Below are positions 52,324 to 59,933 of a stretch of 64,000 nt of DNA, in pieces. This stretch comes from Streptomyces sp. NBC_00353 (GTDB taxonomy: Bacteria > Actinomycetota > Actinomycetes > Streptomycetales > Streptomycetaceae). A model generated the notes under the pieces. It did not search any database, had not been told where the DNA came from, and worked only from the letters and a program-made list of their open reading frames with translations. The DNA lies in assembly GCF_036108815.1 (NCBI RefSeq), contig NZ_CP107985.1, positions 4,402,001-4,466,000 on the forward strand, read 5' to 3'. A program made the translations under genes and the position numbers. The first letter of the stretch is position 1, and each line of letters starts with the position of its first letter.

Positions 52324-52339
52324 GTCACAGACCTGTCAC
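52324..52339. promoter_or_regulatory. Probable AfsQ1 operator
   Basis: GTCAC-agacct-GTCAC: two direct GTnAC half-sites spaced by 6 bp, as in the published AfsQ1 binding consensus GTnAC-N6-GTnAC. It sits midway between sigQ and afsQ1, about 83 bp from each start, suited to autoregulation and sigQ activation. Confidence 0.8.
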
Positions 52340-52421
52340 AGGCCCTCCGACCGGCGTGCCGTCCGAATGAGAGGCCTCCAACGGTCGAACTGAGGCTCTC
52401 CCATGGGCCAGAATGACCCCC

Positions 52422-53099
52422 GTGCCTTTCCTGTTGCTGATCGAGGACGACGACGCCATCCGCACGGCCCTCGAACTCTCGTTGTCACGCCAGGGCCACC
52501 GTGTGGCCACCGCGGCGACGGGAGAGGACGGCCTGAAACTGCTGCGCGAGCAGCGGCCGGACCTGATCGTGCTGGATGTGATGCTGCCCGGCATCGACGG
52601 TTTCGAGGTGTGCCGGCGCATCCGGCGCACCGACCAGCTGCCGATCATTCTGCTGACGGCGCGCAGCGACGACATCGACGTCGTGGTCGGACTGGAGTCC
52701 GGCGCCGACGACTACGTGGTCAAGCCCGTGCAGGGCCGGGTGCTCGACGCCCGGATCCGTGCGGTGCTGCGCCGCGGCGAGCGCGAGTCCACCGACTCGG
52801 CGACGTTCGGCAATGTGGTCATCGACCGTTCCGCGATGACGGTGACCAAGAACGGGGAGGACCTGCAGCTCACGCCGACCGAGCTGCGGCTCCTGCTGGA
52901 GCTGAGCCGCAGACCCGGACAGGCCCTGTCGCGGCAGCAGTTGCTGCGGCTGGTGTGGGAGCACGACTATCTCGGTGACTCCCGGCTCGTCGACGCCTGT
53001 GTGCAGCGGCTGCGTGCCAAGGTGGAGGACGTACCGTCCTCGCCGACCCTGATCCGTACGGTGCGGGGCGTGGGCTACCGGCTGGACTCGCCGCAGTGA
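52422..53099 (+). CDS. afsQ1: Response regulator AfsQ1
   Basis: 225 residues from GTG 52422 (MPFLLLIEDDDAIRTALELS), the same length as S. coelicolor AfsQ1. The receiver has IEDDD, the phospho-acceptor in LIVLDVMLPGIDGFEVCRR, Thr in ILLTARSDDID and Lys in YVVKPVQGRVLDARI. The OmpR-type winged helix is C-terminal (LQLTPTELRLLLELSRRPGQ and RLVDACVQRLRAKVE). It activates antibiotic genes and sigQ, and affects nitrogen and carbon metabolism in S. coelicolor under glutamate-supplemented conditions. Its stop overlaps the afsQ2 GTG by 4 bp. Confidence 0.95.
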   Translation: MPFLLLIEDDDAIRTALELSLSRQGHRVATAATGEDGLKLLREQRPDLIVLDVMLPGIDGFEVCRRIRRTDQLPIILLTARSDDIDVVVGLESGADDYVVKPVQGRVLDARIRAVLRRGERESTDSATFGNVVIDRSAMTVTKNGEDLQLTPTELRLLLELSRRPGQALSRQQLLRLVWEHDYLGDSRLVDACVQRLRAKVEDVPSSPTLIRTVRGVGYRLDSPQ

Positions 53100-54634
53100 C
53101 CGCTGCTGCCAAGCGCAGCCTGCTCGCCGGTCTTCGCTGGACCAGTCTGCGGCTGCGGCTCGTCGTCGTGTTCGCGCTGGTGGCGCTGACCGCCGCGGTG
53201 TCCGCGTCGGGGATCGCGTACTGGCTCAACCGCGAGGCCGTGCTGACGCGTACGCAGGACGCGGCGCTCGGGGACTTCCGGCAGGAGATGCAGAACCGGG
53301 CGGCGTCGCTGCCGTTGCACCCCACCAAGGACGATCTGCAGAACGCCGCCGTGCAGATGGCGAGCAGCAGTCCCGGTTACAGCGTGCTCCTCGTCGACAA
53401 GCGCGACGGCGACAAGCCGATCGTGGGCAACTCCAATCTGGACACGTTCACGCTCGACAACGTGCCGCTCTCGTTGCAGCAGCAGGTCAACAGGAAGCAG
53501 CCGGCGGAGGCGGGCAACACGTACCCGTACCACCTGTTCTGGCAGCGCACCTCGATCCGCGGTACGCCCTACCTGGTGGCCGGCACGAGGATCATCGGTG
53601 GTGGTCCGACCGGTTACATGCTGAAGTCGCTCGACCAGGAGCGGCAGGACCTCAACTCCCTCGCGTGGTCGCTGGGGATCGCCACCGGACTCGCTCTGGT
53701 CGGCTCCGCGCTGCTCGCGCAGGCCGCCGCGACGACAGTGCTGCGGCCGGTGCAGCGGCTCGGTGACGCGGCGCGCAAGCTCGGTGAGGGCAAGCTCGAC
53801 ACCCGGCTCGTGGTGTCCGGCACCGATGAACTCGCCGATCTCTCCCGCACGTTCAACAGAGCCGCGAGTTCCCTGGAGAAGAAGGTCGCGGACATGAGCG
53901 CGCGGGAGGAGTCCAGCCGCCGGTTCGTCGCCGACATGTCGCACGAACTGCGCACCCCGCTCACCGCGATCACCGCGGTCGCCGAGGTGCTGGAGGACGA
54001 GGCCGACAGCCTCGACCCGATGATCGCGCCCGCCGTCCATCTGGTGGTCAGCGAGACCAGGCGGCTGAACGACCTGGTGGAGAACCTGATGGAGGTCACC
54101 CGCTTCGACGCGGGTACGGCCCGGCTCGTCCTCGACACGGTCGATGTCGCCGACCAGGTCACCGCCTGCATCGACGCCCGCGCCTGGCTGGACGCGGTGG
54201 ATCTGGACGCCGAGCGCGGCATGATGGTCCGCCTCGATCCGCGCAGGCTCGATGTGATCCTGGCGAATCTGATCGGCAACGCGCTGAAGCACGGCGGATC
54301 GCCGGTACGCGTATCGGTACGGACCGACGGCGACGAACTCGTCATCGAGGTGCGCGACCACGGCCCGGGCATCCCGGAGGACGTCCTGCCGCACGTCTTC
54401 GACCGCTTCTACAAGGCCAGTGCCTCCCGGCCGCGTTCGGAGGGCAGCGGGCTCGGTCTGTCGATCGCCATGGAGAACGCGCACATCCACGGCGGTGACA
54501 TCACGGCCGCGAACTCGCCGGACGGCGACGGCGCGGTGTTCGTGCTGCGTCTGCCGCGCGATGCCGAAGAGCTCACCGGCACCGCGCGGGTCCACGGAGC
54601 CGAAGCCCGGGACGACGAGGGGGACGCGACGTGA
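53096..54634 (+). CDS. afsQ2: Sensor histidine kinase AfsQ2
   Basis: 512 residues from GTG 53096. Two transmembrane helices (RLVVVFALVALTAAVSASGI near 20-40 and LGIATGLALVGSALLAQAAA near 188-208) flank an extracellular sensor domain of about 145 residues. A HAMP domain (LRPVQRLGDAARKLGEGKLD) leads to the H-box VADMSHELRTPLTAI with His283. The ATPase domain has N-box LIGNALKHGG, VRDHGPGIPEDVLPHVF and GSGLGLSIAMENAHIH. It phosphorylates AfsQ1. Coupled to the following lipoprotein gene by a 4-bp GTGA overlap. Confidence 0.95.
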   Translation: MTAAAKRSLLAGLRWTSLRLRLVVVFALVALTAAVSASGIAYWLNREAVLTRTQDAALGDFRQEMQNRAASLPLHPTKDDLQNAAVQMASSSPGYSVLLVDKRDGDKPIVGNSNLDTFTLDNVPLSLQQQVNRKQPAEAGNTYPYHLFWQRTSIRGTPYLVAGTRIIGGGPTGYMLKSLDQERQDLNSLAWSLGIATGLALVGSALLAQAAATTVLRPVQRLGDAARKLGEGKLDTRLVVSGTDELADLSRTFNRAASSLEKKVADMSAREESSRRFVADMSHELRTPLTAITAVAEVLEDEADSLDPMIAPAVHLVVSETRRLNDLVENLMEVTRFDAGTARLVLDTVDVADQVTACIDARAWLDAVDLDAERGMMVRLDPRRLDVILANLIGNALKHGGSPVRVSVRTDGDELVIEVRDHGPGIPEDVLPHVFDRFYKASASRPRSEGSGLGLSIAMENAHIHGGDITAANSPDGDGAVFVLRLPRDAEELTGTARVHGAEARDDEGDAT

Positions 54635-55257
54635 GGCGCAGCAACCGTGGTACGCGGCGGGCGCGCCGCACGGCCGGAGCACTGGCCGGCGCCGTCGTCT
54701 GCGCCGTGCTGGCCGCCGGGTGCGGGATCAGGACCACGTCGGTGCCGGTCGACGCCGGGGCCGCGCCGTCCCGGGTGCCGTGCTCGATGTCCGCGGAGGA
54801 CGTCAGCACACAGGCGATGCAGGGGATCCCGGTGCAGATCTATCTGATCTGTGCCTCGCAGCTGGTCACGGTGGACCGCTCGGTGCAGATCCACGAAGCG
54901 AAGTCGGACCGGATCCGGGTCGCGCAGGCTCTCCTCGACGAGCTTCAGGAGGAACCGGCCGCCGATGAGCGGCAGGCCGGCTTCTCCACCGACGTACCGG
55001 CGGCCCTGCAGATCAGCGGGGCCCGCGGGGACGATCCGGCGGCCGCACTACGGCTCAGTGAGCAGCCCGAGGACCTGCCGTCGGAGGCTCTGGCACAGAT
55101 CGTGTGCACGTACGCGGAGAGCGAGTCGCTGGCCTCGGACGGCACGGTGGTGCTCGGCGGGCCGGGAAATTATGCGCCGCGCGCCTATCTGTGCACCTCG
55201 GAGACGAAGGCCCGGCCGGAGGCCGTGCCGACGCTCGGCGCGGCCAAGCTGTCCTGA
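54631..55257 (+). CDS. Lipoprotein of the afsQ operon
   Basis: 208 residues from GTG 54631, overlapping afsQ2 by 4 bp. An Arg-rich N-terminus and helix AGALAGAVVCAVLAAGC end in lipobox LAAGC (Cys at about residue 31). The mature domain contains GerMN-like features: SMSAEDVSTQAMQGIPVQIY then LICASQLVTVDR, and later EALAQIVCTYAESESLASDG. It is probably held on the outer membrane face, where it could influence AfsQ2 sensing. The function is unproved; the equivalent gene is in the same place in S. coelicolor, from memory. Confidence 0.88.
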   Translation: MRRSNRGTRRARRTAGALAGAVVCAVLAAGCGIRTTSVPVDAGAAPSRVPCSMSAEDVSTQAMQGIPVQIYLICASQLVTVDRSVQIHEAKSDRIRVAQALLDELQEEPAADERQAGFSTDVPAALQISGARGDDPAAALRLSEQPEDLPSEALAQIVCTYAESESLASDGTVVLGGPGNYAPRAYLCTSETKARPEAVPTLGAAKLS

Positions 55258-55344
55258 GGTCCGGCCCCCGGGCTGCCGTGTGGTCTTCAGGTCATCCTGG
55301 GGCGGGGCGGAACCGATCCTGCCGGTAGCCGCGTCTTGGGGGGC

Positions 55345-55893
55345 GTGCGTCAAGGTTCGGGCGGCCAAGCCGTCATCCGCTTCCGCGCGGTCGGGGTGTT
55401 TCTCCTCCTCGCGCATCTGCTGCTTGTCGGGTGGCTGACTCTGCGCCCGCTGGATGTGCCGTGGATGACGGCCGCCAATCTTCGGCCCTTCGCCGGTATA
55501 AGGACGGACCTGTCCCTCGGCCCGGTCGAGGCAGCGCACCGGATCGGTGAGGGGTTGCTGCTGCTGGCGCCGCTGGGGGTGCTGCTGCCCATGGCCGGGG
55601 GACGGCTCCATGTGTCCCCGTGGGCCTCGCTGGCCCGTACCGTCGCCGCCGGGTCGCTGATCTCGCTGACGATCGAGCTGGCGCAGACCGGTGTGCCGGG
55701 TCAGGTCGTCGATGTCGACTCGCTGCTGCTGAACACGGTGGGTGTGGGGCTCGCCCATCTGCTGGTCGTGCCGGTGTGCCGGAAGCGGCTGCGCCGCCGC
55801 GGCCAGGACCGGGTACGACCGGTTCCCCGACCCAGGGACGAGTCGCCTCAGGGGTCGACCCCTACGATTTCCAGGGTCGGTATCGCACCGTAG
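55345..55893 (+). CDS. VanZ family membrane protein
   Basis: 182 residues from GTG 55345; TTG 55336 is possible. Four transmembrane helices with VanZ-type features: VFLLLAHLLLVGWLTLRPLD, NLRPFAG, IGEGLLLLAPLGVLLPM, SLTIELAQTG and DVDSLLLNTVGVGLAHLL. VanZ proteins accompany some glycopeptide resistance systems and are otherwise of unknown role. Here it follows the AfsQ lipoprotein by about 90 bp in the same direction, which does not imply vancomycin resistance. Confidence 0.88.
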   Translation: MRQGSGGQAVIRFRAVGVFLLLAHLLLVGWLTLRPLDVPWMTAANLRPFAGIRTDLSLGPVEAAHRIGEGLLLLAPLGVLLPMAGGRLHVSPWASLARTVAAGSLISLTIELAQTGVPGQVVDVDSLLLNTVGVGLAHLLVVPVCRKRLRRRGQDRVRPVPRPRDESPQGSTPTISRVGIAP

Positions 55894-55986
55894 AGCGACG
55901 CTTTGCCCCTGTTCGCCGGGCCACCATGGATACCCGGGGAGCACGACGGAGCTGCTCCTCAGCAACGGTTCGCGAAGGAGCCCACC

Positions 55987-56193
55987 ATGGCCGCACTTGC
56001 CCGCCCCCGTGACGGACGCATGATCGGCGGAGTGTGCGCAGCGCTGGCACGGCGCTTCGGCACATCCGCGGGGACCATGCGCGTGATCTTCCTCGTTTCG
56101 TGTCTGCTGCCGGGCCCGCAGTTCGTGCTCTACCTGGCGCTGTGGCTGCTGCTGCCGGCCGAGAAGGCGTCGGCGGCCACCACCGCCTGGTAG
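55987..56193 (+). CDS. PspC domain protein
   Basis: 68 residues from ATG 55987 with ribosome binding site GAAGGAG. A single PspC domain: LARPRDGRMIGGVCAALARR then FGTSAGTMRVIFLVSCLLPG, with two hydrophobic stretches, VIFLVSCLLPGPQFVLYLAL and following. PspC domains sense or stabilise the membrane under envelope stress. Ends at a very strong terminator. Confidence 0.9.
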   Translation: MAALARPRDGRMIGGVCAALARRFGTSAGTMRVIFLVSCLLPGPQFVLYLALWLLLPAEKASAATTAW

Positions 56194-56201
56194 TCCCGGG
56201 A

Positions 56202-56254
56202 CATACGTGAGTGGGGCGGGTACCCGGTCCGGGTACCCGCCCCACTCACGTATG
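56202..56254. terminator. Very strong bidirectional terminator
   Basis: Perfect 24-bp stem, 56202-56225 with 56231-56254, starting CATACGTGAGTGGGG, and a 5-nt loop (ggtcc), between the convergent PspC and small secreted protein genes. Confidence 0.93.
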
Positions 56255-56262
56255 CGCGAGGG

Positions 56263-56610
56263 TCAGCCGCCGAGCGGAAGACCGTTGGTCGACAGGCCGC
56301 TGGTGGTCATGCCACCGGCGGGCAGCCCGCCGAGCAGGCCCTTGGCCGGGGCGGTGGCGCCGTTGAGGATCTCGGTCTGGCCACTGCCGAGGAGCTTCGT
56401 GGCCGTGTCCTGAACCGGCAGGGACTGGGTGGCGGTCCCCAGCGCGGAGCCGGCGATCGGCAGAGCGGCGGTCGGCAGAGCGGCGGTCGGCAGAGCGGAG
56501 GTCGCGGCGTCGAGGGGAAGCGCGGCGGCGGAGGCCGTACCGGCGGCGGCAGCGGCGAAAGCGGCACCGAGAGCGGCGACACCGAGAGTCCTGGCAGCAG
56601 ACTGCTTCAT
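56263..56610 (-). CDS. Small secreted Ala/Pro/Gly-rich protein with ALPTA repeats
   Basis: 115 residues from ATG 56610, with AAGGA upstream. The signal peptide KQSAARTLGVAALGAAFAAA ends near TASA-AALP. The mature protein begins with a short repeat (ALPTAALPTAALPIAG) encoded by three 15-bp DNA copies at 56459-56503, then a Gly/Thr/Leu-rich tail (GLLGGLPAGGMTTSGLSTNG). Similar in style to the protein at 49845. No catalytic motif. Function unknown. Confidence 0.75.
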   Translation of the reverse strand: MKQSAARTLGVAALGAAFAAAAAGTASAAALPLDAATSALPTAALPTAALPIAGSALGTATQSLPVQDTATKLLGSGQTEILNGATAPAKGLLGGLPAGGMTTSGLSTNGLPLGG

Positions 56611-56696
56611 GTGAAATTCATCCTTGGGGAAGGGGATGCGAGCGGCTCTGCAAACTAGCCAGCGCACTACCCGTACCGCAAACATGGCGGACGCAG

Positions 56697-56730
56697 CAAA
56701 CGGCCGGGATCTGATCTTCCCGGCCGTTTG
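56697..56730. terminator. Hairpin terminator after add
   Basis: Perfect 13-bp stem CAAACGGCCGGGA (56697-56709) with 56718-56730 and an 8-nt loop, 16 bp after the minus-strand add stop. Confidence 0.85.
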
Positions 56731-56745
56731 TCACAGAAGCGTAAT

Positions 56746-57900
56746 TCAGCCCGCGGAAGCGGAAGACGCGCTGGTCGCAGCGGTCTGCTCGAAGAGCCAC
56801 TCCGACTTCAGCTCGGCATATCCGGGCTTGATCACGTCATTGATCATCGCCAGACGTTCATCGAAAGGAATGAACGCTGATTTCATCGCATTGACTGTGA
56901 ACCACTGAATGTCGTCGAGCGTGTATCCGAAAGTCTCGGTCAGCCGCTCGAATTCCTGGCTCATGGTCGTACCGCTCATCAGCCGGTTGTCCGTATTCAC
57001 GGTGGCCCTGAAGTGCAGCCTGCGCAGCAGCCCGATCGGATGCTCGGCGTACGAGGCGGCGGCGCCGGTCTGGAGGTTGGAGGTCGGGCACATCTCCAGC
57101 GGGATGCGCTTGTCCCGTACGTACGAGGCGAGACGGCCGAGCGTCACACTGCCGTCCTCGGCGACCTCGATGTCGTCGATGATGCGGACGCCGTGGCCGA
57201 GCCGGTCGGCGCCGCACCACTGGAGCGCCTGCCAGATCGACGGCAGACCGAAGGCCTCGCCCGCGTGGATGGTGAAGTGGTTGTTCTCGCGCTTGAGGTA
57301 CTCGAAGGCGTCGAGGTGACGGGTGGGCGGGTAGCCCGCCTCGGCACCCGCGATGTCGAAGCCGACGACGCCCAGATCCCGGTAGCGGTTGGCGAGTTCG
57401 GCGATCTCCAGGGCGCGGGCGGCGTGCCGCATCGCGGTGAGAAGGGCGCCCACCCGGATCCGGTTGCCGTCCAGCCGGGCCCGGCGCTCACCCTCGCGGA
57501 AGCCCTCGTTGACCGCCTCGACGACCTCTTCGAGGGTCAGCCCGGCTTCCAGGTGCTGCTCGGGGGCGTACCGCACCTCCGCGTAGACGACACCGTCCGC
57601 CGCGAGGTCCTCGGCGCACTCCGCGGCCACCCGGACCAGGGCCTCGCGGGTCTGCATGACGGCGCAGGTGTGGGCGAACGTCTCCAGGTAGCGCTCCAGC
57701 GAGCCGGAGTCGGCCGCCTCGTGGAACCAGATGCCGAGCTTGTCCGCTTCGGTCTCGGGAAGGGCTTCGTAGCCCGCGTCACGGGCCAGGTCGATGATCG
57801 TGCCGGGACGCAGACCGCCGTCGAGGTGGTCGTGGAGCAGCACCTTGGGGGCGCGTCGGATCTGGTCGGGGCCGGGCACATGGAGGGTCGGGCTCATCAT
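56746..57900 (-). CDS. add: Adenosine deaminase
   Basis: 384 residues from ATG 57900; ATG 57897 is also possible. It converts (deoxy)adenosine to (deoxy)inosine. Metal-binding LLHDHLDGG has His23 and His25; YAEVRYAPE, the substrate His in IHAGEAFG and HGVRI, and NTDNRLMSG complete the zinc site and catalytic residues of the family. The promoter overlaps the third CTACGCGCGTAG palindrome, and the predicted -10 TAGAGT is 6 bp from the ATG, so the message is probably leaderless. Inosine is a substrate for the phosphorylase encoded at 42590. Confidence 0.95.
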   Translation of the reverse strand: MMSPTLHVPGPDQIRRAPKVLLHDHLDGGLRPGTIIDLARDAGYEALPETEADKLGIWFHEAADSGSLERYLETFAHTCAVMQTREALVRVAAECAEDLAADGVVYAEVRYAPEQHLEAGLTLEEVVEAVNEGFREGERRARLDGNRIRVGALLTAMRHAARALEIAELANRYRDLGVVGFDIAGAEAGYPPTRHLDAFEYLKRENNHFTIHAGEAFGLPSIWQALQWCGADRLGHGVRIIDDIEVAEDGSVTLGRLASYVRDKRIPLEMCPTSNLQTGAAASYAEHPIGLLRRLHFRATVNTDNRLMSGTTMSQEFERLTETFGYTLDDIQWFTVNAMKSAFIPFDERLAMINDVIKPGYAELKSEWLFEQTAATSASSASAG

Positions 57901-57916
57901 CTGGGCACTCTAACGC

Positions 57917-57928
57917 CTACGCGCGTAG
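57917..57928. promoter_or_regulatory. Nucleoside-regulon operator, add copy, with -10 element
   Basis: Perfect palindrome CTACGCGCGTAG, 16 bp upstream of the add ATG. On the minus strand TAGAGT (57912 to 57907), a TANNNT -10, lies 6 bp before the ATG. Same arrangement as at punA and deoC. Confidence 0.8.
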
Positions 57929-58003
57929 AGCGCCGCGCGCCGATACGTAACAGTGACCGCGAATACGGGTGGAGTACACCTGTCCTTCTGACACTGTTCT
58001 GTC

Positions 58004-58765
58004 ATGGCACAGCGCGCACTCCCCCTGCCTGCTCCGAGGCTGGGACGGGCCGTGAAGACGGCCGGAGCACAACCTGCGGTCAGCGGCGTGGTCCTGCTGC
58101 TCCCGGACGGCGAGGCCGACTCGCACCGCCGCCCCTCCCCCCTTTCGTACGCGCTCCAGTTGCCGCTCGCCCGCACCCTGGCCCGCGCCGGCCAGGACGA
58201 CGGGCTGGCCGCGCATGTCGTGCACTACCGCTGCCGCGGCTGGAACACCACGGACGCGCAGCTCGCGGCGGACGCCGAGTGGGCCGTGGAGGAGGTCGTG
58301 CGACGGTACGGCGACGTCCCCGTCTGCCTGGCCGGGCACGGCATGGGCGGCCGTGCGGCGCTGCGCGCGGGCGGCCACCCTGCGGTCAACTCGGTTCTGG
58401 CGATGGCCCCTTGGCTTCCCGAGGACCCGTCGGTCGAGCCGGAGCCGGTGAAACATCTGCTGGGCCGCCAGGTATTGCTCGTCCACGGCACGAACGACGC
58501 ACGCTCCGACCCGGAGTTGTCGTTCCGGCTGGCCCAGCGCGCCAAGAAGGCCAACCGGGACACCTGCCGCTTCGAGGTCCATTCGGACGGCCACTCCCTG
58601 CGCCAGCACCGCGCCGAAGTGGCGGCGCTGGCAGTGGACTTCGTACGGGGATCGCTGTTCGGACGGACATACGCCCGCCCGGTCGCCGACGCCCTGGCGG
58701 CGCCCCCGCCGCTGGGGCTGCGGATGCCCCTGGCGGCGGGATTCGGGCGGTCGTTGAAGTCCTAG
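58004..58765 (+). CDS. Alpha/beta hydrolase-fold protein lacking the usual nucleophile
   Basis: 253 residues. The fold is recognised from SGVVLLLPDGEADSH, VHYRCRGWNTTDAQLAADAE, VCLAGHGMGGRAALR and VLLVHGTNDARSDPELSFRL (acid residue) with VHSDGHSLRQHRAE (His). The nucleophile elbow usually reads GHSMGG; here residue 113 is Gly (GHGMGG), so the hydrolase Ser is missing although the acid and His remain. It may be a non-catalytic binding protein or use another nucleophile. Starts 103 bp upstream-divergent from add. Confidence 0.8.
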   Translation: MAQRALPLPAPRLGRAVKTAGAQPAVSGVVLLLPDGEADSHRRPSPLSYALQLPLARTLARAGQDDGLAAHVVHYRCRGWNTTDAQLAADAEWAVEEVVRRYGDVPVCLAGHGMGGRAALRAGGHPAVNSVLAMAPWLPEDPSVEPEPVKHLLGRQVLLVHGTNDARSDPELSFRLAQRAKKANRDTCRFEVHSDGHSLRQHRAEVAALAVDFVRGSLFGRTYARPVADALAAPPPLGLRMPLAAGFGRSLKS

Positions 58766-58917
58766 GGCACGCGGGACGCCCTGCGGCCGCCCGAGGTGTC
58801 AGGGGCGGCAGAGCGACAAGACGGCTTGCACACCGCTCGGAAGGGCTTCGCGCCGCAGCCCCGATCCTGGACACCCGGAATGCGCTGCCTGACTTCTCAC
58901 ACACGCGCCACCGCCCG

Positions 58918-59871
58918 TCAGTCCGGCAGCAGGTGCCCCCGGCGCGACAGCAGGAACTGCTTGAACGCCGCCACCGGGGGTGTGTCCGGGTGGCCGTCCA
59001 GCCAGGCCACGCCGATCTCGCGGGCCGCGCGCGGGGCCGTGACCGTCAGTTCGACGACGCCCGGGCGGGCCACCGCGGGCGGCGGCAGCAGGGCCACGCC
59101 CAGGCCGGCGGCCACCAGGCCGCGCAGGGTCTCCGCCTCCTCGCCCTCGAACGCCACACGGGGCGTGAAGCCCGCCTCCGCACACAGGTCGTCGGTGATC
59201 CGCCGCAGGCCGTACCCCGGCTCCAGGGTCACGAACGCCTCGTCGGCGGCCTCGGCCAGGCGGATGCGCCTGCGGGAGGCGAGGCGGTGGTCGTCGGGGA
59301 CGACCAGGCGCAGCCGCTGCTCGTCGAGACGGCGGGCCACCAGGTCGGGGGCGTCCGGTACGGGTGAGGTGAGGCAGAGGTCGAGGCCGCCGGCCCGGAG
59401 CCGCTCGATCATCGCCTCGCCGTAGTTCTGCACGAGTTGGAAGCGCACGCGGGGGTGGTCGGCGCGGAAGGCCCGGATCAGCGCGGGAACGGTCTCCGAG
59501 CCCATCGTGTGCAGGAACCCGAAGGCCACCTTGCCCGCGGCCGGATCGGCGTCGGCCCGTACCGAGTCCGCGGCCCGCTCCACCTCGGCGAGGGCACGCT
59601 CGGCGGAGCCCAGGAAGGTACGGCCCGCGGGGGTGAGGGAAACGGTACGGCCCCTGCGGGCGAACAGGGCTACCCCCAGGTCCTGTTCCAGCCTGACCAT
59701 CGCGCGCGACAGCGTGGACTGCGGGACGCCGAGCTCGTGCGCGGCGCGGGTGACGTGCTCGTGGCGGGCCACCGCCTCGAAGTAGGCGAGCCGCGGCGCG
59801 AGGACGGCGCGAATGTCTTCTTCGTAACTACTCGGTGACAGCCGAGGCTGTGAGCTGCGTTCATGCACCAT
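58918..59871 (-). CDS. LysR family transcriptional regulator
   Basis: 317 residues from ATG 59871. The N-terminal winged helix-turn-helix is AYFEAVARHEHVTRAAHELG then VPQSTLSRAMVRLEQDLGVA, followed by LFARRGRTVSLTPAGRTF. The periplasmic-binding-like effector domain occupies residues about 105-310. It is divergent from the MFS gene across 62 bp, the classical LysR-target arrangement, so it very likely controls the transporter. The effector is unknown. Confidence 0.93.
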   Translation of the reverse strand: MVHERSSQPRLSPSSYEEDIRAVLAPRLAYFEAVARHEHVTRAAHELGVPQSTLSRAMVRLEQDLGVALFARRGRTVSLTPAGRTFLGSAERALAEVERAADSVRADADPAAGKVAFGFLHTMGSETVPALIRAFRADHPRVRFQLVQNYGEAMIERLRAGGLDLCLTSPVPDAPDLVARRLDEQRLRLVVPDDHRLASRRRIRLAEAADEAFVTLEPGYGLRRITDDLCAEAGFTPRVAFEGEEAETLRGLVAAGLGVALLPPPAVARPGVVELTVTAPRAAREIGVAWLDGHPDTPPVAAFKQFLLSRRGHLLPD

Positions 59872-59933
59872 GGGATTGATTATCGCAAGTTCGTGCATTG
59901 GACGCATGAATCGGACCGATCTACTTTCGAGGT

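Noticed and set aside
53075..54682. 535-residue frame antisense to afsQ2
   Set aside because: Shadow of a well-supported kinase gene; composition is Arg/Asp/His-rich without a domain.
55345..55893. Vancomycin-resistance cluster inferred from VanZ
   Set aside because: No vanHAX or vanRS genes are present; isolated VanZ proteins are common in actinobacteria.
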